From contig NZ_JALPZO010000172.1 in NCBI RefSeq assembly GCF_023507745.1, positions 1 through 64,000 of the forward strand: DNA of 64,000 nucleotides. The letters are read 5' to 3'. The DNA comes from Vreelandella olivaria. GTDB lineage: Bacteria; Pseudomonadota; Gammaproteobacteria; Pseudomonadales; Halomonadaceae. The stretch's first letter is position 1. Every line of letters begins with the position of its first letter. Both the position numbers and the translations under genes were made by a program. Shown one piece after another: positions 59,530-64,000 of the stretch. The notes below the pieces were generated by a model. That model was not told the DNA's origin. It was given only the letters and a program-made list of their open reading frames with translations, and searched no databases.

Positions 59530-60003
59530 ATGCTAACGCTAACCAAAGACCGCGCGCTGGCGCTGGCGCTGCTCTTGATCGTAGCTGTCATGTGGGTGGA
59601 GTCTGGCTCTATCAGACCCCCGACCAGTTGGCAGCCATATGGATCAGCACTCTTTCCGCGCATCTTGCTGGTCACTATCGCGCTACTCTCACTACTACTG
59701 TTGGCGCGTACTTTTTTTACCAGGGTGGCAACACCGTACAAACCTTGGCCACTTGCGGCCAAAGAGTGGCTTATTCACCGTAAAACCATCGTCGCTTTAT
59801 TTCTCTTTTTTGGTCTGTATGCCGCCCTGCTGCCCATCGTCGGCTATATCACCGCGACCATCAGTTTCCTGGTGGTATCGCTGGCGCTACTGCTCGGCAT
59901 TGATACAAAACGCAAGTGGATCATCAACCTGGGGATCAGTTGCACCTTCGCGCCGCTGGTATTTGTGATTTTTCGCTATGGCTTAAACGTCTGGCTGCCC
60001 TAA
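59530..60003 (+). CDS. tctB: TTT small membrane subunit (TctB family)
   Basis: Four-helix membrane protein of 157 residues. ATG 59530 has GGAGG eight bases upstream; an in-frame GTG at 59491 is less likely. It partners TctA in the membrane. LLIVAVMWVESGSIRPPTSWQPYGSALFPRILL is the typical TctB start. It is 73 bases after tctC and 16 before tctA. Confidence 0.86.
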   Translation: MLTLTKDRALALALLLIVAVMWVESGSIRPPTSWQPYGSALFPRILLVTIALLSLLLLARTFFTRVATPYKPWPLAAKEWLIHRKTIVALFLFFGLYAALLPIVGYITATISFLVVSLALLLGIDTKRKWIINLGISCTFAPLVFVIFRYGLNVWLP

Positions 60004-60019
60004 TGTTGAGGAACCACGC

Positions 60020-61528
60020 ATGACGAACTTTTTTCTTCAAGCGCTGACCGAAGTAGGTAGCCCAGCCGTATTGAGTTTAATCATTCTCGGCGTTCTATTC
60101 GGTATTGTCGGGGGCAGTATTCCTGGCTTTACCGTTACCATGGCTATTCTGGTTGTTTTTCCCTTCACCTTCGCCATGGACCCGGTCAGCGGTGTATCAC
60201 TGATGATAGGTGTCTTTGTCGGCGGCTACTCTGGGGGCATTGTCTCCGGGGTGATGTTGGGTATTCCTGGAACTCCCTCATCAATTACCACCGTTTATGA
60301 CGGCTACCCCATGGCGCAGCGAGGGGAACCAGGCCGTGCACTGGGTATCGGGGTAATGTCCTCTTTTCTCGGCACCCTGATCAGCGTTGCGGTTCTGGTT
60401 TTCTTTGGGCCTTTAATTGCAAGCTTCAGCATGAACTTCCGCCCGTGGGAGATCACCGCATTGATCGTATTTGCGTTAACCCTGGTTGCCGGGCTTTCAA
60501 ACGGAGCACTGCTAAAAGGGCTGCTAGCCGCTGCCATTGGGCTGTTGATTACCACCGTGGGCTACGATCGCAACAGCAACCTGCGGTTTGATTTCGGTCT
60601 ACCCGTATTAGGGTCAGGTTTTGAGATGCTACCGGTGATGATTGGTGTATTTGCTTTCTCTCAGTTGCTGGGCAACATCGAAAAGATGCGCGATGAAGGG
60701 AGTAGTGGCAAAGGTGTGGATACGAACGTCACCATCCCCTACGGCCTGATTATGAAGGATATGGCAGCACAGAAACTCAATACGTTACGCTCATCACTGA
60801 TTGGCAGTTTAGTGGGCGCCCTGCCAGGCACCGGCGGCACAGTAGCCAACTTTGTGAGCTACGACCAAGCCAAGAAATTTTCGCGTCATCCTGAGGAGTT
60901 TGGCAAAGGCACACCCAGCGGCATTGTGGCGTCTGAAGCATCGAACAGTGCTGTCGCAGGGGGCGCTTTTGTTCCCACCCTGGCGCTCGGCATCCCAGGC
61001 GATCTCCCCATGGCAATCATGATGGGGGTACTGATCCTGCACGGCATAACCCCAGGGCCGATGATGTTTGAGCAAAACCCGGTACTGGTGGGTGCTATCT
61101 ACGCCAGCCTGTTGATTGGCGCCGTTGTGATGGTGCTGTGTAACCTTCTGCTGGTACGCTGGTTCGCCAAGATTTCTCTCATTCCCCAGCAAATTCTTGT
61201 ACCCGTAGTGTTGATGCTGTGCGCCATTGGCGCCTATGCGCTAAACAACAACCTGTTTGATATATGGGTGCTGTTTATTTTCGGGGTTATTGGCTACTTG
61301 CTCTGGAAAGCAGAGGTTCCGCTGACGCCTCTTATATTGGGCGTTGTACTGGGCAACAACCTGGAACGGCAGCTCTTCCGGGCACTGGAGCTGGATGCCA
61401 GTTGGCTTACGTTCTTAACCCGGCCGCTCTCAGCCCTCTTCCTGGCGCTTGCTGTTGCTTCGGTCGTTTTCTCACTTTATCAAGACCGTAAGGTACAGCG
61501 ACTAAAAAAAGTTTCCTCATCACAATAG
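60020..61528 (+). CDS. tctA: TTT large membrane subunit (TctA family)
   Basis: Carrier subunit of 502 residues with about eleven to twelve helices. Two family signatures are present: GGSIPGFTVTMAILVVFPFTF with GVFVGGYSGGIVSGVMLGIPGTPSS (about 30-93), and SLVGALPGTGGTVANFVSYDQAKKFS with ALGIPGDLPMAIMMGVLILHGITPGP (about 260-355). AGGAAC precedes the ATG. It drives cation-coupled uptake of the TctC ligand. Confidence 0.95.
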   Translation: MTNFFLQALTEVGSPAVLSLIILGVLFGIVGGSIPGFTVTMAILVVFPFTFAMDPVSGVSLMIGVFVGGYSGGIVSGVMLGIPGTPSSITTVYDGYPMAQRGEPGRALGIGVMSSFLGTLISVAVLVFFGPLIASFSMNFRPWEITALIVFALTLVAGLSNGALLKGLLAAAIGLLITTVGYDRNSNLRFDFGLPVLGSGFEMLPVMIGVFAFSQLLGNIEKMRDEGSSGKGVDTNVTIPYGLIMKDMAAQKLNTLRSSLIGSLVGALPGTGGTVANFVSYDQAKKFSRHPEEFGKGTPSGIVASEASNSAVAGGAFVPTLALGIPGDLPMAIMMGVLILHGITPGPMMFEQNPVLVGAIYASLLIGAVVMVLCNLLLVRWFAKISLIPQQILVPVVLMLCAIGAYALNNNLFDIWVLFIFGVIGYLLWKAEVPLTPLILGVVLGNNLERQLFRALELDASWLTFLTRPLSALFLALAVASVVFSLYQDRKVQRLKKVSSSQ

Positions 61529-61562
61529 ACACACCTTAAACGCTGCCGCAAAGGATAAATGT

Positions 61563-63170
61563 ATGCAACATGACGCTTTTTATTACCCCAGCGCTTCCCG
61601 CCGTATGGCCACCTTTGGCAAACGCGGCATGGTCGCTACCTCTCAACCCCTTGCTGCACAAGTGGGCATCACTGTTTTACAACAGGGGGGAAATGCCATT
61701 GATGCGGCGATTGCTACGGCAGCGGCGCTTACCGTCGTTGAACCCACCTCTAACGGTATCGGCAGTGATGCTTTCGCTATCGTATGGGTCGATGGCAAAT
61801 TACATGGCCTTAATGCCAGTGGCCCTGCCCCACAGGCAGCCACCATTGAAGCACTGAAGGCGCTGGGGCACGATGAAATGCCGAACCACGGTATGTTGCC
61901 GGTGACGGTTCCTGGTGCTCCCGCTGCGTGGGCAGCGCTTTCTGAACGCTTTGGTAAGCTGCCTTTTGCCGATTTATTGGCCCCGGCTATTGCGCTGGCA
62001 AAAGAAGGATTTGCCGTCACCCCGGTTATCCACCAGATGTGGGAAGAGGCTTACCACCATTACTCGGTCTATCCCGATGCAGCCTTTAAACCCTGGTACG
62101 ACACCTTTGCCCCAAAAGGCCGAGCGCCCCGACCGGGAGAGGTGTGGTCTTCTCCCGGCCACGCTAAAAGCCTGGCGGCCATAGCAGCTACCAACGCGGA
62201 TGCTTTTTACCAAGGCGAACTGGCCGATGCAATGGATGCATTTTCCCGAGAGCATGGCGGTTTGCTACGCAAAGCAGACCTTATGGCCTACCAGCCAGAA
62301 TGGGTAGACCCTATTAGCGTGCGCTACAAAGGTCATGATATCTGGGAGATTCCGCCTAACGGAAGCGGCATGATTGTTCTCCAGGCGCTGGGTATGCTGG
62401 AACGGCTGGAGGAGTGTGGGGGAGATCCCGTGGAAACGCTGCACCGCCGCATTGAAGCCACCAAGCTGGCCTATGTTGACGGCTTTAAGCATATTACCGA
62501 ACGGGCAGCAATGGCCCCCACAACGGAGCAGATGCTTAGCGATGCGTACTTAAAAACGCGAGCCGCGCTGATTGGTGAACAAGCGGTAGACCCGATTCAT
62601 GGTAATCCACTGCAAGGGGGAACAGTTTATCTTGCTACCGCAGACAACGACGGCAACATGGTGTCGCTGATTCAAAGTAACTTCAAAGGGTTCGGCTCAG
62701 GCATGGTAGTACCGGAAACCGGTATCAGTCTGCAAAATCGCGGCTGGTCGTTCTCACTTGACCCGCAGCATACCAATGCTCTGGCCCCTGGCAAGCGCAC
62801 CTATCACACGATCATTCCCGGCTTTATTACCAAAGATGACCAGGCGGTTGGGCCATTTGGGGTAATGGGCGGCTATATGCAACCCCAAGGGCACGTACAG
62901 GTCGTTACCGCCATGCTGGAAGATCATTTGAACCCCCAGGCAGCCCTCGATATGCCACGCTGGAAGTGGACAAAAGGGAAAACGATCGAAGTAGAGGCAA
63001 ACTTCCCCAATCACCTTGCCCTGGCGCTGGCACGCCGTGGACATCATATCGTAAAAGTGGCCGATTCGATTAGTTTTGGCCGAGGCCAGATTATCTTACG
63101 ACACCCTGATACAGGCGTATTGGAGGGTGGCACCGAACCACGTACCGATGGAGCAGTGTTGCCGATCTAG
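61563..63170 (+). CDS. Cytoplasmic gamma-glutamyltransferase family protein (YwrD-like)
   Basis: Ntn-hydrolase of 535 residues that cleaves gamma-glutamyl amides after self-processing. The nucleophile is T354 in GGTVYLATADNDGN, which aligns with T391 of E. coli GGT; the second threonine is replaced by valine. The small subunit would run 354-535. There is no signal peptide, unlike periplasmic GGT, matching Bacillus YwrD. It is last in the chr-tct block, 34 bases after tctA, so the imported compound may be a gamma-glutamyl or related amide hydrolysed here. Confidence 0.9.
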   Translation: MQHDAFYYPSASRRMATFGKRGMVATSQPLAAQVGITVLQQGGNAIDAAIATAAALTVVEPTSNGIGSDAFAIVWVDGKLHGLNASGPAPQAATIEALKALGHDEMPNHGMLPVTVPGAPAAWAALSERFGKLPFADLLAPAIALAKEGFAVTPVIHQMWEEAYHHYSVYPDAAFKPWYDTFAPKGRAPRPGEVWSSPGHAKSLAAIAATNADAFYQGELADAMDAFSREHGGLLRKADLMAYQPEWVDPISVRYKGHDIWEIPPNGSGMIVLQALGMLERLEECGGDPVETLHRRIEATKLAYVDGFKHITERAAMAPTTEQMLSDAYLKTRAALIGEQAVDPIHGNPLQGGTVYLATADNDGNMVSLIQSNFKGFGSGMVVPETGISLQNRGWSFSLDPQHTNALAPGKRTYHTIIPGFITKDDQAVGPFGVMGGYMQPQGHVQVVTAMLEDHLNPQAALDMPRWKWTKGKTIEVEANFPNHLALALARRGHHIVKVADSISFGRGQIILRHPDTGVLEGGTEPRTDGAVLPI

Positions 63171-63196
63171 GTACTGAATTCCACATGAGATGACAT

Positions 63197-63232
63197 AAAA
63201 GCGTTGCTGCCATGCACAACGCTTTTATTTTG
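63197..63232 (+). terminator. Intrinsic terminator of the chr-tct-ggt block
   Basis: AAAAGCGTTG (63197-63206) and CAACGCTTTT (63217-63226) pair perfectly around ten bases, followed by ATTTTG. It lies 27 bases after the stop. Confidence 0.85.
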
Positions 63233-63339
63233 TTGATGTAGCGATACGAACGGTTTGCGCCTGGTTAGGCTAAACATATCAAAACAGAAAGGATGACTAT
63301 AGTTAAGGTTGATCCTACATTGCCACCTGGAGTTATCTC

Positions 63340-63759
63340 ATGTCTGAATCAATGCAAGGCTCTTGCCTCTGTAAGGCGGTTACCGTTTCAGTGACACCCA
63401 GCAAACTGCATGTGGATGCCTGCCACTGCACCATTTGCCGTACCTGGGGAGGTGGACCGATGTTTGCAATTGGTGAGCTGCAGGATTTTCAGCTGAAAGG
63501 AAGTGAACATGTCAGTGTTTACCATTCATCAGAGTGGGCAAAGCGAGGTTTTTGCCGTCATTGTGGCACGCACCTTTATTTCCACCTCAACGATCAGGAT
63601 CAGTACCTGGTTCCTGCTGGACTGGTGGCCGGAGATCATCCCCTCGCCTTCAACATGGAAGTCTTCATTGAAGAGAAACCGGCTTTCTATGAGTTTGCCA
63701 ACCCTACGCAAAAACTAACCGGTGAGGAGCTGTTTAAGCTATACAGTGGACAGGCGTAG
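63340..63759 (+). CDS. GFA family zinc protein (CENP-V/GFA domain)
   Basis: Protein of 139 residues with the two zinc sites of the GFA fold: CLC near 9-11, CHCTIC at 28-33 and CRHCGTHLYF near 73. Named after glutathione-dependent formaldehyde-activating enzyme, though many members have other or unknown roles. AVTVSV, GPMFAIGELQDF and the PAFYEFANPTQKLTGEEL tail fit the family. Single gene with its own upstream region. Confidence 0.9.
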   Translation: MSESMQGSCLCKAVTVSVTPSKLHVDACHCTICRTWGGGPMFAIGELQDFQLKGSEHVSVYHSSEWAKRGFCRHCGTHLYFHLNDQDQYLVPAGLVAGDHPLAFNMEVFIEEKPAFYEFANPTQKLTGEELFKLYSGQA

Positions 63760-63783
63760 TCGGTCCCAGCGCTGTGTAAACAA

Positions 63784-63811
63784 TAAAAAAACCGGCCTGG
63801 ATAGGCCGGTA
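63784..63811 (-). terminator. Intrinsic terminator of arfA
   Basis: ACCGGCCT (63791-63798) and AGGCCGGT (63803-63810) form a stem followed on the minus strand by seven T. It lies 70 bases after the arfA stop and faces the GFA gene. Confidence 0.88.
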
Positions 63812-63880
63812 AGCTGATGAAAATCTGCACGGCATAGTGTATGCAGAGATGCCAAGGGGAGACATCGCCAAAACGCCTGA

Positions 63881-64000
63881 TTAAGCGGCTTGGCGATACC
63901 TCCTGGAGGTATCGCGCCCTTTGCGCGAATAACTGCCTTTGCCTTTTTTAGGTGTTTGCTGCTGCATTTTGAACATCGGTGTACGCAACTGTGCTTTCAA
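63881..64000 (-). CDS. arfA: Alternative ribosome-rescue factor A (3' part, runs off the window)
   Basis: The last 39 codons of a minus-strand gene; its start lies beyond position 64000. The product reads L-K-A-Q-L-R-T-P-M-F-K-M and then PKKGKGSYSRKGRD, ending TSRRYRQAA. LF/MF followed by KKGKGSY-RKG is the ArfA signature: this part binds the empty mRNA channel of stalled ribosomes and recruits RF2. A perfect hairpin lies inside the coding region just after the signature, as in other arfA genes, where it yields a stop-less mRNA controlled by tmRNA. The gene is too short and lacks a start here, so it is easily missed. Confidence 0.82.
   Translation of the reverse strand: MKAQLRTPMFKMQQQTPKKGKGSYSRKGRDTSRRYRQAA
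63893..63915 (-). promoter_or_regulatory. Hairpin inside the arfA coding region
   Basis: GCGATACCTCC (63893-63903) and GGAGGTATCGC (63905-63915) form a 23-base perfect inverted repeat. An overlapping alternative pairs 63890-63897 (TTGGCGAT) with 63864-63871 (ATCGCCAA) around the stop codon. In arfA genes such a stem is cut by RNase III or ends transcription, making ArfA synthesis depend on failed trans-translation. Confidence 0.7.

Overview
The window looks like chromosome from a moderately halophilic gammaproteobacterium of the Halomonadaceae (Halomonas/Vreelandella type). This is inferred from protein character, moderate GC content and the mix of TRAP and TTT transporters, a cyo quinol oxidase, a full deo operon and several stress-type small proteins. 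No rRNA, tRNA, CRISPR array, prophage or complete insertion sequence was seen. The only recombination gene is an integron-type integrase at the extreme left edge.

Layout. 1-1253: integron integrase behind LexA-like boxes. 1347-4210: TPP riboswitch with tenA-thiC. 4228-9724 (minus): zinc alcohol dehydrogenase, CsbD protein, TRAP transporter dctPQM and a small outer-membrane barrel. 9803-14240: DMT exporter, then the ackA-pta operon. 14322-19185 (minus): cyoABCDE with an FNR/Anr-type box upstream. 19528-27440: DeoR-type repressor, then tsx-like porin, nupC, deoC, deoA, deoB, deoD and cdd. This is a complete path for uptake and breakdown of (deoxy)nucleosides, and a DeoR-like operator sits on the -10 of its first promoter.

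27572-33787: CBS-BON protein, an unknown two-TM protein, a TerB-like/J-domain protein with a membrane-anchored partial J protein, and a large MscS channel overlapping the last of these tail to tail. 33884-37653: amidoligase plus C26 amidohydrolase, thiol peroxidase, class-I glutamine amidotransferase and endonuclease V. 37788-40720: DEAD-box helicase, then a CsbD and PRC-barrel stress pair. 40779-40994: a repeat-rich non-coding element. 41041-43041: glutathionyl-hydroquinone reductase and a LysR regulator.

43999-48249 groups three peptidoglycan enzymes: an M23 endopeptidase, an LdtD-type L,D-transpeptidase and a second YkuD-related protein. After these come a patatin, an orphan NIT-ANTAR antiterminator, an SDR, an LLM oxidoreductase, a GNAT enzyme and a chemoreceptor ending in a CheR-tether pentapeptide. 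56378-63170 holds a GntR regulator divergent from two half-size CHR transporters, TctCBA and a cytoplasmic YwrD-type gamma-glutamyltransferase. The window closes with a GFA-family protein and the 3' end of a previously unlisted arfA gene that carries a strong hairpin inside its coding region.

The most promising leads are the CHR-TTT-GGT cluster, the amidoligase/C26 cassette, the in-gene hairpin of arfA, the LexA-boxed integrase at the edge, the split J-protein pair and the repeat element near 40.9 kb. All functional calls rest on motif and length recognition by eye; no database search was run.
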